From Frigoribacterium sp. ACAM 257 (GTDB lineage Bacteria > Actinomycetota > Actinomycetes > Actinomycetales > Microbacteriaceae), in assembly GCF_007954365.1 (NCBI RefSeq), contig NZ_VOLO01000001.1:930001-994000 (forward strand): DNA of 64,000 bases, read 5' to 3'. Below are positions 16,297 to 27,551 of this stretch, piece after piece. The notes beneath the pieces were generated by a model that saw nothing but the letters and a program-made list of their open reading frames with translations, did not search any database and was not told the DNA's origin. A program made the translations under genes and the position numbers. Positions within the stretch are counted from its first letter, which is position 1. Every line of letters starts with the position of its first letter.

Positions 16297-16742
16297 GCGC
16301 CTCCCTCGACTCGCTCTACCAGCAGGTGATCCTCGACCACGCGAAGGCGCGACACGGCGACGGCGAGCTCCCCGCCGCCGACGCCGAGCACTTCGAGCGG
16401 AACCCCACCTGCGGCGACGAGATCACCGTGCGGGTCCGGCTCGAGCCGGGCACCGATCGCGTGGCCGACCTGCGCTGGCAGGGCGCGGGCTGCAGCATCT
16501 CCATGGCGTCGGCGTCGGTCCTCTCCGGCCTGGCGCCGGGCCGTACCCTGCCCGAGCTCGGGGCGCTGGTCGACGAGTTCCGGGCGATGATGCGGTCCCG
16601 CGGCGCGGGCGAGCCCGACGACGAGGTGCTCGGCGACGCGGTCGCGCTGCACGGCGTCTCGAAGTTCGTGATGCGGGTCAAGTGCGGCATGCTCGCCTGG
16701 GTCGCCGCCGAGGCCTGCGGCGCGGAGCTCGCGGCCCGCTGA
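16293..16742 (+). CDS. sufU: SufU-type sulfurtransferase for Fe-S assembly
   Basis: ATG at 16293 overlaps the sufS stop and gives 149 residues. The three zinc/sulfur cysteines are present in [19 protein letters not shown] and RVKCGMLAW. The 18-20 residue insertion between the last two cysteines that separates SufU from IscU is seen. SufU accepts the persulfide sulfur from SufS and passes it to the SufBCD scaffold. It ends the two-gene operon. Confidence 0.92.
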   Translation: MSASLDSLYQQVILDHAKARHGDGELPAADAEHFERNPTCGDEITVRVRLEPGTDRVADLRWQGAGCSISMASASVLSGLAPGRTLPELGALVDEFRAMMRSRGAGEPDDEVLGDAVALHGVSKFVMRVKCGMLAWVAAEACGAELAAR

Positions 16743-16806
16743 GGGCCCGGTCCGACGGCGTCCGCGAGGCGGCGGCGTCGGCAGCAGGGGCCGCGCCGAT
16801 CCGCAC

Positions 16807-16812
16807 TAAACT
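16807..16812 (+). promoter_or_regulatory. Possible -10 of thrS
   Basis: TAAACT lies 34 bases upstream of the thrS GTG. The same hexamer precedes pdxS at 19492, supporting its use as a -10 in this genome. Confidence 0.4.
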
Positions 16813-16846
16813 GGCGCCCGTCCCCGATCGTCAGGAGCCCTCCACC

Positions 16847-18871
<2,025 letters not shown>

Positions 18872-18873
18872 CC

Positions 18874-19452
18874 GTGGGGGAGGGTGCCGACGAGACGTCC
18901 GCCCACGTCGAGTCGGCGGACGGCTTCGCGTCGGCGCCCGACGCGTTCCAGCGCCTCTGGACCCCGCACCGTGCCGTGTACGTCAGCCGCGGCCAGGGCG
19001 CCCACGACGACGCCTGCCCGTTCTGCGCCGCCCCCTCACGGAGCGACGACGACGCGCTGATCGTCGCCCGGGGGCAGCACGCGTTCGTGCTGCTGAACCT
19101 CTACCCGTACAACCCCGGCCACCTGCTGGTCTGCCCCTACCGGCACATCTCGACCTACGACCTGGCGACGCCCGACGAGGTCGCCGAGATCGGCGCCCTG
19201 ACCCAGACCGCCATGCGTGTGGTCCGCGAGGTCTCGCACGCCCAGGGCTTCAACATGGGCATGAACCAAGGGTCCGTCGGCGGTGCCGGCATCGCCGAGC
19301 ACCTGCACCAGCACGTGGTGCCGCGCTACGGCGGCGACTCGAACTTCTTCCCGATCATCGCGCAGACGAAGGCCGTCACGCAGCTGCTCGGCGACGTCCG
19401 CGAGGCGCTGGCGGCCGCCTGGCCTGCCGGGCAGGACCAGGCCACTCGGTGA
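18874..19452 (+). CDS. HIT family nucleotide hydrolase/phosphorylase
   Basis: GTG at 18874 gives 192 residues. The histidine triad is EHLHQHVVPRYGGDSNFFP in the C-terminal third; CPFC near residues 48-51 and PYNPGHLLVCPYRH precede it. This is the actinobacterial AP4A-phosphorylase-like HIT branch (Rv2613c type), which acts on dinucleoside polyphosphates. The position after thrS matches Mycobacterium. There the next genes are pgsA and phosphatidylinositol-mannoside genes; here pdxS follows after 54 bases. Confidence 0.9.
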   Translation: MGEGADETSAHVESADGFASAPDAFQRLWTPHRAVYVSRGQGAHDDACPFCAAPSRSDDDALIVARGQHAFVLLNLYPYNPGHLLVCPYRHISTYDLATPDEVAEIGALTQTAMRVVREVSHAQGFNMGMNQGSVGGAGIAEHLHQHVVPRYGGDSNFFPIIAQTKAVTQLLGDVREALAAAWPAGQDQATR

Positions 19453-19491
19453 CCCGCGGCACATCGGCGACGCACGCCCCCGGCCAGCGCC

Positions 19492-19497
19492 TAAACT
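19492..19497 (+). promoter_or_regulatory. -10 of pdxS, consistent with leaderless mRNA
   Basis: TAAACT ends nine bases before the ATG of pdxS and no Shine-Dalgarno lies between them. A transcript starting at or next to the A of ATG is expected. Confidence 0.45.
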
Positions 19498-19506
19498 GAG
19501 GGCATC

Positions 19507-20427
19507 ATGAGCGACAGCACCCCCACCTCCGTCCCGTCCGCCGGCAGCACGACCGGATCGGACCGCGTCAAGCGCGGTCTCGCCGAGATGCTCAAGGGCG
19601 GCGTCATCATGGACGTCGTGAACGTCGAGCAGGCCAAGATCGCCGAGGACGCGGGGGCCGTGGCCGTCATGGCCCTCGAGCGCGTGCCCGCCGACATCCG
19701 CTCGCAGGGCGGCGTCGCCCGCATGAGCGACCCCGACATGATCGACGAGATCATCGCCGCCGTCTCGATCCCCGTCATGGCGAAGGCGCGCATCGGCCAC
19801 TTCGTCGAGGCGCAGATCCTCCAGACGCTCGGCGTCGACTACATCGACGAGTCCGAGGTGCTGAGCCCCGCCGACTACGTCAACCACATCGACAAGTGGA
19901 ACTTCACGACCCCGTTCGTCTGTGGTGCCACGAACCTCGGCGAGGCGCTCCGCCGCATCACCGAGGGCGCCGCGATGATCCGCTCCAAGGGCGAGGCCGG
20001 CACCGGCGACGTGTCCGAGGCGACCAAGCACATCCGCACCATCTCGAAAGAGATCGCGCAGCTGCAGGGCCTCAAGACCGACGAGCTGTACGTGGCGGCG
20101 AAAGAGCTGCAGGCGCCGTACGAGCTGGTGAAGGAGATCGCCGAGACTGGCAAGCTCCCCGTCGTCCTCTTCACCGCCGGCGGCGTCGCGACGCCCGCCG
20201 ACGCGGCGCTGATGATGCAGCTGGGCGCTGACGGCGTCTTCGTGGGCTCCGGCATCTTCAAGTCGGGAAACCCGGCCGAGCGCGCCGCCGCCATCGTCAA
20301 GGCCACGACGTTCTTCGACGACCCGCAGGTCGTCGCCGACGCCTCGCGCGGCCTCGGCGAGGCCATGGTCGGCATCAACGTGCCCGACCTGCCCGCGCCG
20401 CACCGCCTCGCCGAGCGTGGCTGGTAG
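19507..20427 (+). CDS. pdxS: Pyridoxal 5'-phosphate synthase, PdxS subunit
   Basis: The 306-residue protein is the standard PdxS length. Hallmarks are [35 protein letters not shown], the phosphate-binding [19 protein letters not shown] and [10 protein letters not shown] near the C-terminus. With PdxT it makes PLP from ribose 5-phosphate, glyceraldehyde 3-phosphate and glutamine-derived ammonia. The start ATG lacks a ribosome site and sits just after a -10, suggesting a leaderless message. pdxT overlaps its end. Confidence 0.97.
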   Translation: MSDSTPTSVPSAGSTTGSDRVKRGLAEMLKGGVIMDVVNVEQAKIAEDAGAVAVMALERVPADIRSQGGVARMSDPDMIDEIIAAVSIPVMAKARIGHFVEAQILQTLGVDYIDESEVLSPADYVNHIDKWNFTTPFVCGATNLGEALRRITEGAAMIRSKGEAGTGDVSEATKHIRTISKEIAQLQGLKTDELYVAAKELQAPYELVKEIAETGKLPVVLFTAGGVATPADAALMMQLGADGVFVGSGIFKSGNPAERAAAIVKATTFFDDPQVVADASRGLGEAMVGINVPDLPAPHRLAERGW

Positions 20428-21055
20428 CCGACACGAGGAGGCGGCGGCCCCGCGGGTCGGGGTCCTCGCCCTCCAGGGCGACTTCCGTGAGCACATCGCG
20501 GTGCTGACCGCCCTCGGAGCGACCGCCGTGCCCGTGCGCCGGCCCGACGAGCTCGCGGGCGTGTCCGGCCTCGTCATCCCCGGCGGGGAGTCGACCGTGA
20601 TGGACAAGCTGAGCCGCACCTTCGGCATGGCCGAGCCGTTGCGTGCGGCCGTCGACGCGGGCCTGCCCGTCTACGGCACCTGCGCCGGGCTGATCATGCT
20701 GGCCGACCGGGTCGTGGGCGGGCCGGCGAGCCAGCACACGACGGGGCAGCGCACGATCGGCGGGCTCGACGTCGCCGTTCGCCGCAACGCCTTCGGCGGT
20801 CAGAACGAGTCGTTCGAGACCGACCTCTCCGTGCCCGTGGTCGGCGATCCGCCCGTGCACGCCGTCTTCATCCGGGCGCCCGTGGTGGCTGAGGTGGGCC
20901 CCCTCGCCACCGCGATCGGCGTGCTCGACGACGGTCGCGTGGTCGCCGTCGAGCAGGGCAACCTGCTCGGCACCTCGTTCCACCCCGAGGTGAGCGGCGA
21001 GCTCCGGTTCCACGCCCGGTTCCTCGACAAGGCGCGCGCCTGGTCCTCGCGCTGA
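20417..21055 (+). CDS. pdxT: Pyridoxal 5'-phosphate synthase glutaminase subunit
   Basis: GTG at 20417 lies inside the end of pdxS (11-base overlap) and gives 212 residues. The glutaminase features are [22 protein letters not shown], the nucleophile Cys in [10 protein letters not shown] near residue 92 and the His/Glu pair in [10 protein letters not shown] near the C-terminus. It supplies ammonia to PdxS. The overlap implies coupled translation with pdxS. Confidence 0.95.
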   Translation: MAGSRHEEAAAPRVGVLALQGDFREHIAVLTALGATAVPVRRPDELAGVSGLVIPGGESTVMDKLSRTFGMAEPLRAAVDAGLPVYGTCAGLIMLADRVVGGPASQHTTGQRTIGGLDVAVRRNAFGGQNESFETDLSVPVVGDPPVHAVFIRAPVVAEVGPLATAIGVLDDGRVVAVEQGNLLGTSFHPEVSGELRFHARFLDKARAWSSR

Positions 21056-21070
21056 CGCACCTCCTGGTCC

Positions 21071-21112
21071 CGGCTCCGCCCCGGCCCCGGCCCCGGCCCT
21101 GACCCGGAGCCG
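21071..21112 (+). terminator. Stem with C-rich repeat loop after pdxT
   Basis: CGGCTCCG (21071-21078) pairs perfectly with CGGAGCCG (21105-21112). The 26-base loop holds three or more tandem CCGGCC units (about 21079-21099). It follows the pdxT stop and has no T run. Confidence 0.4.
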
Positions 21113-21142
21113 TCGCTGCCTCCTCGGCGGCGGGCCTGCCGG

Positions 21143-21148
21143 TAGGAT
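21143..21148 (+). promoter_or_regulatory. Possible -10 of yebC operon
   Basis: TAGGAT is 33 bases upstream of the GTG at 21182; GAGGAG lies just before that start. Confidence 0.35.
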
Positions 21149-21181
21149 GGTCCGGATCGTCAACCGGAAGTGAGGAGCACC

Positions 21182-21946
21182 GTGTCCGGGCATTCCAAGT
21201 GGGCCACGACCAAGCACAAGAAGGCCGTCATCGACAGCCGTCGCGCCAAGTCGTTCGCCAAGCTCATCAAGAACATCGAGGTCGCGGCCAAGCAGGGCGG
21301 GGCCGACATGTCCGGCAACCCGACGCTGGTCGACGCCGTCCAGAAGGCCAAGAAGACCTCGGTCCCCAACGACAACATCGACCGCGCCGTCAAGCGCGGG
21401 GCGGGCCTCAGCGGCGAGTCCGTCGACTACCAGACCATCGTCTACGAGGGCTACGGCCCGAACGGCGTGGCCCTGCTGATCGAGTGCCTCACCGACAACA
21501 AGAACCGCGCGGCGGCCAACGTCCGCACGGTGATGTCGCGCAACGGCGGCACGATGGCCGACCCGGGCAGCGTCGCCTACAACTTCAGCCGCAAGGGCGT
21601 CATCGCCGTCATGAAGACCGACGGCCTCAGCGAGGACGACGTCCTCGCGGCCGTGCTCGACGCCGGGGCCGAAGAGGTCACCGACCGTGGCGAGGGCTTC
21701 GAGATCGTGACGGAGCCGTCCGACCTCGTCCCGGCCCGCACGGCCCTGCAAGAGGCAGGGATCGACTACGACTCCGCCGACGTCGAGTTCGTTCCCGGCC
21801 TCAAGATCGAGGTCGACCTCGAGACCGCCCGCAAGGTGTTCCGTCTCGTCGACGCGCTCGACGACGACGACGACGTCCAGAACGTCTACGCCAACTACGA
21901 CGTCCCCGCCGACGTGCAGGCCGCGCTCGACGACGACGACGACTGA
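21182..21946 (+). CDS. yebC: YebC/TACO1 family protein
   Basis: GTG at 21182, after GAGGAG, gives 254 residues. The N-terminus [20 protein letters not shown], followed by [15 protein letters not shown] and NIDRAVKRG, is diagnostic for the family. The C-terminus is acidic (four consecutive Asp). Relatives are described as transcription regulators and, more recently, as ribosome-associated translation factors. It is followed ten bases later by ruvC, the usual actinobacterial order. Confidence 0.95.
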   Translation: MSGHSKWATTKHKKAVIDSRRAKSFAKLIKNIEVAAKQGGADMSGNPTLVDAVQKAKKTSVPNDNIDRAVKRGAGLSGESVDYQTIVYEGYGPNGVALLIECLTDNKNRAAANVRTVMSRNGGTMADPGSVAYNFSRKGVIAVMKTDGLSEDDVLAAVLDAGAEEVTDRGEGFEIVTEPSDLVPARTALQEAGIDYDSADVEFVPGLKIEVDLETARKVFRLVDALDDDDDVQNVYANYDVPADVQAALDDDDD

Positions 21947-21955
21947 GCCGCCGAG

Positions 21956-22531
21956 GTGACCCTGCGGGTGCTCGGCATCGACCCCGGCCTGACCCGCTGC
22001 GGGGTCGGGGTCGTCGAGGTCGACGCGACCCGCCGGGCCACCCTCGTGGCCGTGACCGTGATCCGGTCGCCGGCCGACATGCCGCTCGAGCAGCGCCTCC
22101 TCACCATCGGCCGGGGCATCGAGCAGCTCGTCGACGAGCACCGGCCCGACGCCATGGCGATCGAGCGCGTCTTCGCGCAGAACAACCTGTCGACCGTGAT
22201 GGGCACCGCCCAGGTGAGCGGCCTGGCGCTGCGCGCCGCTGCCGAGCGCTCGGTGCCCGTCGCCATGCACACGCCGTCCGAGGTCAAGGCGGCGGTGACC
22301 GGCTACGGCTCGGCCGACAAGGCCCAGGTGGGCGCGATGGTCGCCCGCCTGCTCGGCCTCGCCGAGGCGCCGAAGCCCGCCGACGCGGCCGATGCGCTCG
22401 CGCTGGCGATCTGCCACGCCTGGCGTCGTGGCGGCGTGCCGTCGGCGCCCGCCGGCGCAGGCCTCACGGCCGCGCAGAAGGCGTGGCGCGAGGCGGAGAA
22501 GTCGGCACGGACTCCTAGGCTGGGCAGATGA
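21956..22531 (+). CDS. ruvC: Holliday junction resolvase RuvC
   Basis: GTG at 21956 gives 191 residues. Catalytic acids are visible in [11 protein letters not shown] (Asp-7), MAIERVFAQ and the C-terminal [15 protein letters not shown]. It cuts Holliday junctions bound by RuvAB. The last ten C-terminal residues overlap a possible internal promoter and the ruvA start (ATGA). Confidence 0.96.
   Translation: MTLRVLGIDPGLTRCGVGVVEVDATRRATLVAVTVIRSPADMPLEQRLLTIGRGIEQLVDEHRPDAMAIERVFAQNNLSTVMGTAQVSGLALRAAAERSVPVAMHTPSEVKAAVTGYGSADKAQVGAMVARLLGLAEAPKPADAADALALAICHAWRRGGVPSAPAGAGLTAAQKAWREAEKSARTPRLGR
22516..22521 (+). promoter_or_regulatory. Possible internal -10 for leaderless ruvA
   Basis: TAGGCT, inside the end of ruvC, ends six bases before the ruvA ATG. 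No Shine-Dalgarno separates them, so a leaderless ruvA message is possible besides the operon message. Confidence 0.35.
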
Positions 22532-23142
22532 TCTCGAGCGTCCGCGGCACCGTGCTGTCCGCCTCCGGCACCAGCGTCGTCGTCGAGGTCGGGGGAGTGG
22601 GCCTGCGGGTCGGCGTCACGCCTCAGCTCGCCCTGACCGCCGCGGTCGGCACGACGCTCCAGCTGTTCACGACGCTGATCGTCCGAGAAGACGACCTCTC
22701 CCTCTTCGGCTTCGCCGAGCTCGAAGAACTCGAGGTCTTCGACCTGCTGCGGAGCGTCACCGGAGTCGGCCCGAAGTCGGCGCAGGGCGTGCTCGCCACG
22801 CTCAGCCCGTCGCAGGTCGCGCACGCCGTCGCGGACGACGACGACGCGCCGTTCCGACGCGTGTCCGGCATCGGGCCCAAGACCGCGAAGCTGATCGTCC
22901 TCTCGTTGACGGGCAAGCTCGACGTCCGGGCCGCCGCGCCCACCGTCACCGCCGCCTCCTCGACCTCCGCCGACGTCCTGACCGCCCTCGTCGGGCTCGG
23001 CTGGTCCGAGCGGGAGGCGCAGGCCGCGGTCGACTCGGTCGTCGCCGATCGCGGACCCGACGTCGCCGTCTCCGTGCCCTCGCTGCTGCGCGCCGCCCTC
23101 GGCCACCTCGGTCCGCAGAAGTCGCTGGGCTCGCGCGCGTGA
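22528..23142 (+). CDS. ruvA: Holliday junction DNA-binding protein RuvA
   Basis: The 204-residue protein has the OB-fold start [11 protein letters not shown], the two helix-hairpin-helix motifs [10 protein letters not shown] and [10 protein letters not shown] (about residues 76 and 111), a flexible Ala/Ser-rich linker and a C-terminal domain III that binds RuvB. It targets RuvB to four-way junctions. It overlaps ruvC and ruvB by four bases each. Confidence 0.96.
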   Translation: MISSVRGTVLSASGTSVVVEVGGVGLRVGVTPQLALTAAVGTTLQLFTTLIVREDDLSLFGFAELEELEVFDLLRSVTGVGPKSAQGVLATLSPSQVAHAVADDDDAPFRRVSGIGPKTAKLIVLSLTGKLDVRAAAPTVTAASSTSADVLTALVGLGWSEREAQAAVDSVVADRGPDVAVSVPSLLRAALGHLGPQKSLGSRA

Positions 23143-24164
23143 CCGACGCCGACCTCACGCGGCCCGTGGTCGAGTCCGAGGCCGAGCTCGCCTTCGAGGG
23201 CGCGCTCCGGCCCACCTCCCTCGACGAGTTCGTCGGCCAGAAGAAGGTGCGGGGCCAGCTCGAGCTGCTGCTCAAGGCGGCGTCGATGCAGGGGCGGACC
23301 CCCGACCACATCCTCATGGCCGGCCCTCCCGGCCTCGGCAAGACCACCCTCGCGATGATCGTCGCGCACGAGAGCGGGCGCCCGCTCCGGATGTCGTCCG
23401 GGCCGGCGATCCAGCACGCGGGCGACCTCGCCGCCGTGCTCTCGGCCCTCGTGCCCGGCGAGGTGCTCTTCATCGACGAGATCCACCGCATGGCGCGCTC
23501 TGCCGAAGAGATGTTGTACCTCGCCATGGAGGACTACCGGATCGACGTCATGGTGGGCAAGGGCGCCGGGGCGACCAGCATCCCGCTCGAGCTCTCGCCC
23601 TTCACGCTCGTCGGCGCCACGACGCGCAGCGGCATGCTGCCGAACCCCCTCCGCGACCGATTCGGCTTCACCGCGAACCTCGAGTTCTACGACCAGGCCG
23701 AGCTCACGGAGGTGCTGCGCCGAGCCGCGTCCCTGCTCGGCATCCCCGTGGACGGCGACGCCCTCGCCGAGATCGCCGGTCGTTGCCGCGGCACGCCGCG
23801 CATCGCGAACCGCCTCCTCCGTCGCGTCCGTGACTACTCGCTGGTCCACGGACGCGATGCCGACCTCGCCACCGTCCGTGACGCCCTGTCCCTGTACGAC
23901 GTCGACGACCTCGGCCTCGACCGGCTCGACCGCGAGGTCCTGTCGACCGTGCTGAAGAGGTTCGGCGGCGGCCCCGTCGGGCTCGGCACGCTCGCCGTGT
24001 CGGTCGGAGAAGAGGCGGACACGATCGAGGCCGTCGTCGAGCCGTTCCTCGTGCGCATCGGCCTGCTGATCCGAACGCCCCGAGGTCGAGTGGCGACGCC
24101 GGAGGCCTGGCGGCACTTCGGCCTGCCGCACCCGTCAGGGGCGCTGTTCGGCGATGAACTATGA
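23139..24164 (+). CDS. ruvB: Holliday junction helicase motor RuvB
   Basis: GTG at 23139 gives 341 residues. Walker A GPPGLGKT is at 62-69, Walker B FIDEIHRM near 111, sensor 1 in [11 protein letters not shown], the arginine finger in PNPLRDRFG, and a C-terminal winged helix ([20 protein letters not shown]). It drives branch migration. Its stop overlaps a TATGAT hexamer that may be the promoter of yajC. No intein or insert is present. Confidence 0.97.
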   Translation: MTDADLTRPVVESEAELAFEGALRPTSLDEFVGQKKVRGQLELLLKAASMQGRTPDHILMAGPPGLGKTTLAMIVAHESGRPLRMSSGPAIQHAGDLAAVLSALVPGEVLFIDEIHRMARSAEEMLYLAMEDYRIDVMVGKGAGATSIPLELSPFTLVGATTRSGMLPNPLRDRFGFTANLEFYDQAELTEVLRRAASLLGIPVDGDALAEIAGRCRGTPRIANRLLRRVRDYSLVHGRDADLATVRDALSLYDVDDLGLDRLDREVLSTVLKRFGGGPVGLGTLAVSVGEEADTIEAVVEPFLVRIGLLIRTPRGRVATPEAWRHFGLPHPSGALFGDEL

Positions 24165-24165
24165 T
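24160..24165 (+). promoter_or_regulatory. Possible -10 of yajC-secDF
   Basis: TATGAT overlaps the ruvB stop codon, 81 bases before the yajC ATG. It matches TATAAT at five of six positions, but no clear -35 is seen. Confidence 0.4.
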
Positions 24166-24246
24166 CGCCGCTAGGCCTGTCGGCGCGAGGCGCCCTCACC
24201 ACCGCCCGCGCCGCCCATCCCCACGAGCTTCGAAAGGCAGTTCCTC

Positions 24247-24681
24247 ATGGACGCCACAACAGTCATCATGGTCCTCCTCCTGGTGGTCCTCGTCTTCTTC
24301 ATGTTCCGCAACAAGCGCAAGCGCGACGCCCAGCAGGCGACCCTGCAGTCCAAGATGGTCCCCGGCGTCGAGGTCATGCTGAGCTTCGGCGTCTACGGCA
24401 CGCTCGTCTCCATCGACGACGAGGCGAACATCGCCGAGGTCGAGGTCTCGCCCGGCACCGTCCTGCGCGTGCACCGCCAGACCCTGGGCCGCGTCGTCGA
24501 GCCCGTCGTCGCCGACGACGACGTGGTCTCCGAGGCCGACGAGCTCGACGCCCGCCCGGCCGACGACCTGATCGCCGACGACACCACGACCGCCGACCGC
24601 ACGTCGCCCGCCTACGGCGAGCGAGTCGACGAGACGCGCCTCGACTCCACCACCGACACGGACAAGCCGAACAAGGCCTGA
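24247..24681 (+). CDS. yajC: Preprotein translocase subunit YajC
   Basis: The 144-residue protein has one N-terminal membrane helix (about residues 5-20), a basic FRNKRKRD stretch and the core VEVMLSFGVYGTLVSIDDE. The C-terminal 55 residues are acidic and probably unstructured. YajC associates with SecDF in protein export. It precedes secD by 93 bases containing two hairpins. Confidence 0.93.
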   Translation: MDATTVIMVLLLVVLVFFMFRNKRKRDAQQATLQSKMVPGVEVMLSFGVYGTLVSIDDEANIAEVEVSPGTVLRVHRQTLGRVVEPVVADDDVVSEADELDARPADDLIADDTTTADRTSPAYGERVDETRLDSTTDTDKPNKA

Positions 24682-24691
24682 CCCGCCGACA

Positions 24692-24750
24692 GCCGGGGCC
24701 AACTCGTGAGCCCCGGCCCAGACGACGGCGCGCGCCCCTCGGGGCGCGCG
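24692..24750 (+). promoter_or_regulatory. Two consecutive hairpins between yajC and secD
   Basis: Stem 1 pairs GCCGGGGC (24692-24699) with GCCCCGGC (24710-24717) around a 10-base loop. Stem 2 pairs CGCGCGCCCC (24729-24738) with GGGGCGCGCG (24741-24750), ten perfect pairs around a two-base turn. No T run follows. They could be a partial terminator or an mRNA processing/stability element that sets the yajC to secDF ratio. Confidence 0.5.
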
Positions 24751-24774
24751 CTCCCATGAGAAAGCAGAACCTCC

Positions 24775-26538
24775 GTGGCACGTTCGACGCCGGTCAAGAA
24801 GGCAATTCGTTCCCTGACGTGGTTGCTCGTCATCATCGCCGGCCTCGCCGCGCTGAACGGCACCGCCACCGCCCTCAACGACTCGGGTCGTGACGGCTGG
24901 TGGGACGGCGCGAGCTGGGTCCCCGAGCTGGCGCTCGACCTGCAGGGCGGCACGCAGATCACCCTCGCCGCGCAGCTCGACAACGGCCAGTCCGTGTCCA
25001 GCCAGCAGCTCGACCAGGCCGTGACGATCATCCGTCAGCGCATCGACAGCGCCGGCGTCTCCGAGTCGGAGATCACCCGCCAGGGCGCCCAGAACATCGT
25101 CGTGTCGATCCCCGGTCGGCCCGACAACGAGACGCTCGAGCGCATCGAGGCCTCGGCGCGGCTCACCTTCCGCCCCGTCCTCTACACCGAGGCCGTGAGC
25201 AACGCCGCGGTCGGCGGCGACGACGCCGACGCCACCGCCAGCCCGTCCGCGACGCCCTACACGCCGAACCCCGACCTGAACTCGACGCCGACGGCCTCGC
25301 CGACCAACGCCTCCGACCTCAACTGGATCACGGAGCAGCTCGCTGACGAGTACACCAACTACCAGTGCGCGGCCGACAACGACCTGTCGACCGCGCGGGA
25401 CGACGAGCCGCTGGTCACCTGCTCGACCGACGGCACGGCGAAGTTCATCCTCGGCCCCGTCGAGGTCCAGGGCAGCGAGATCAGCGACGCCACGAACGGC
25501 CTCGCCACCGACTCCCAGGGCAACTCGACGAACACCTGGGCGGTCAACCTCGAGTTCGACGGCGAGGGAACCGACCAGTTCCGAGACGTGACCTCGCGCC
25601 TCGTCGCGCTGCAGGCCCCGCAGAACCAGTTCGCGGTGACCCTCGACAACCAGGTCATCACCGCACCGTCCGCCAACGCCGCCATCACCGACGGCAACGC
25701 CCAGATCACGGGCTCGTTCACGCAGGAGACGTCGAAGACCCTGGCGGATCAGCTCAAGTTCGGCGCCCTGCCCATCAGCTTCTCCGTGCAGAGCAACGAG
25801 AACATCACCGCGACCCTGGGCCAGACCCAGCTGGTGAGCGGTCTGATCGCGGGTCTCATCGGCCTGATCCTCGTGGTGATCTACTCCCTGGTCCAGTACC
25901 GCGCGCTCGCCTTCGTCACCGTCCTGTCGCTCATGATCGCCGCCCTGCTCACGTACCTGGTGATCGCGATCCTGTCCTGGCGTGAGGGCTACCGCCTGTC
26001 GTTGGCGGGCGTGACGGGGTTGATCGTGGCCATCGGCATCACGGCCGACTCCTTCATCGTCTACTTCGAGCGCATCCGCGACGAGCTGCGAGACGGCCGC
26101 ATCCTCGAGAGCGCCGTCGAGTCCGGCTGGAAGCGCGCGATCCGCACGATCGTCGCCTCCGACACGGTCAACTTCCTCGCGGCCATCACGCTGTTCATCC
26201 TCGCGGTGGGCAACGTCAAGGGCTTCGCGCTGACGCTCGGCATCACCACGGTGATCGACCTGATCGTCGTGGCCCTGTTCACCCACCCGATGCTGCAGCT
26301 CATCGCCAGGACGCGCTTCTTCGGCGAGGGGCACTCGTTCAGCGGGCTGAACCCGAAGGCGCTCGGCGCCGTCTACCGCGGCCGGGCGCAGTTCCGCACC
26401 CCCGTCCCCGCCGGGGCCCGCAAGGGCGCCGGAGGCCGCGAGGCCGCGAAGCGCCAGACCATCGCCGAACGCAAGGCGGCGGAGAGCACCAGCACCCGAG
26501 TCGACGACTCTGCGCGCGATGAAGGGAAGGACAGCTGA
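24775..26538 (+). CDS. secD: Protein translocase subunit SecD
   Basis: GTG at 24775 gives 587 residues. The first membrane helix is at about 14-32; the large extracytoplasmic P1 domain begins with ELALDLQGGTQITLAAQ and holds a Thr/Ser/Pro/Asp-rich insert at about residues 146-180. Five more helices follow from about 345 (GLIAGLIGLILVVIYSLVQY), including GLIVAIGITADSFIVYFERIRDE-type TM4 residues. The C-terminal 60 residues are basic and cytoplasmic. SecDF pulls exported proteins using the proton gradient. secF overlaps its stop (TGATG). Confidence 0.96.
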   Translation: MARSTPVKKAIRSLTWLLVIIAGLAALNGTATALNDSGRDGWWDGASWVPELALDLQGGTQITLAAQLDNGQSVSSQQLDQAVTIIRQRIDSAGVSESEITRQGAQNIVVSIPGRPDNETLERIEASARLTFRPVLYTEAVSNAAVGGDDADATASPSATPYTPNPDLNSTPTASPTNASDLNWITEQLADEYTNYQCAADNDLSTARDDEPLVTCSTDGTAKFILGPVEVQGSEISDATNGLATDSQGNSTNTWAVNLEFDGEGTDQFRDVTSRLVALQAPQNQFAVTLDNQVITAPSANAAITDGNAQITGSFTQETSKTLADQLKFGALPISFSVQSNENITATLGQTQLVSGLIAGLIGLILVVIYSLVQYRALAFVTVLSLMIAALLTYLVIAILSWREGYRLSLAGVTGLIVAIGITADSFIVYFERIRDELRDGRILESAVESGWKRAIRTIVASDTVNFLAAITLFILAVGNVKGFALTLGITTVIDLIVVALFTHPMLQLIARTRFFGEGHSFSGLNPKALGAVYRGRAQFRTPVPAGARKGAGGREAAKRQTIAERKAAESTSTRVDDSARDEGKDS

Positions 26539-27551
26539 TGGCCAGCTTCTCCAAGTTCGGCAACGACCTCTACACCGGGGCGCGTTCCTACGACATCGTG
26601 GGTCGTCGGCGCACGTGGTACATCATCGCCGCGGTCGTCATCGTGATCTGTGCGACGGTGCCGTTCCTCCGAGGCGGTTACCACTTCGGCATCGAGTTCA
26701 CCGGCGGCTCCGAGTTCCAGGTGGCCCAGCCCGCCGAGCTCGACCAGGACGTCGCGACTCAGACGGTCGACGAGGTCGCCCCTGGCTCGAACCCCCGCGT
26801 CACGCAGGTCGGCAACGACACCATCCGCGTGCAGACCTCACAGCTCGAGGCGACCCAGACCAACGACGTGGCCGATGCCCTCGCGACGGCCTACGACGTG
26901 CCTGCCGAGCGGGTCACCTCCTCGTTCATCGGCGCCTCCTGGGGTGCGGACATCACGGGCCAGGCCATCAAGGGCCTCGTGATCTTCCTCATCCTCGCCG
27001 CGATCGGCATGACCCTGTACTTCCGCACGTGGAAGATGTCCCTCGCCGCCATGACGGCCCTGCTGCACGACCTCGTGCTGACGGCGGGCATCTACGGCAT
27101 CGTCGGGTTCGAGGTCACTCCTGCGGCCGTCATCGGGTTCCTCACGATCCTCGGGTACTCGCTCTACGACACCGTGGTGGTCTTCGACAAGATCCGAGAG
27201 AACACGGCAGAGGACGGCGAGGGCTCGAGGCGCACCTTCGGCCAGTCGATCAACCTCGCGATCAACCAGACGCTGGTCCGGTCGATCAACACCTCGGTCG
27301 TCGCCCTGCTGCCCGTCGCCGCGATCCTCTTCATCGGCGCGTTCGTCCTCGGTGCCGGCACGCTCCGTGACATCTCGCTCGCCCTCTTCATCGGCATCCT
27401 GGTGGGCACCTACTCGACGATCTTCATCGCCTCCCCGCTCTACGCGACGCTCCGGATCGGCGAACCCGACATCAAGAAGCGCGACGACCGCAAGCGAGCC
27501 GACCGTGCCCGCGACGCGGACGCCGCCGCGGCCTCGGTGATCGCGTCGTGA
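26538..27551 (+). CDS. secF: Protein translocase subunit SecF
   Basis: ATG at 26538 overlaps the secD stop and gives 337 residues. After a first helix the segment GIEFTGGSEFQV marks the P4 domain; the remaining helices include ALLHDLVLTAGIYGIVGFEV and TILGYSLYDTVVVFDKIREN, which carry the SecF-typical Asp/Arg motif. The basic C-terminal tail is cytoplasmic. A rhodanese gene overlaps its stop, so the operon continues. Confidence 0.96.
   Translation: MASFSKFGNDLYTGARSYDIVGRRRTWYIIAAVVIVICATVPFLRGGYHFGIEFTGGSEFQVAQPAELDQDVATQTVDEVAPGSNPRVTQVGNDTIRVQTSQLEATQTNDVADALATAYDVPAERVTSSFIGASWGADITGQAIKGLVIFLILAAIGMTLYFRTWKMSLAAMTALLHDLVLTAGIYGIVGFEVTPAAVIGFLTILGYSLYDTVVVFDKIRENTAEDGEGSRRTFGQSINLAINQTLVRSINTSVVALLPVAAILFIGAFVLGAGTLRDISLALFIGILVGTYSTIFIASPLYATLRIGEPDIKKRDDRKRADRARDADAAAASVIAS

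Noticed and set aside
16743-16846. T-box leader for thrS
   Set aside because: The gap is only 104 bases and lacks a recognisable T-box sequence or specifier loop.
21079-21099. CCGGCC tandem units as a microsatellite or CRISPR-like repeat
   Set aside because: Only about three units in the loop of a hairpin after pdxT; too short and without spacers.
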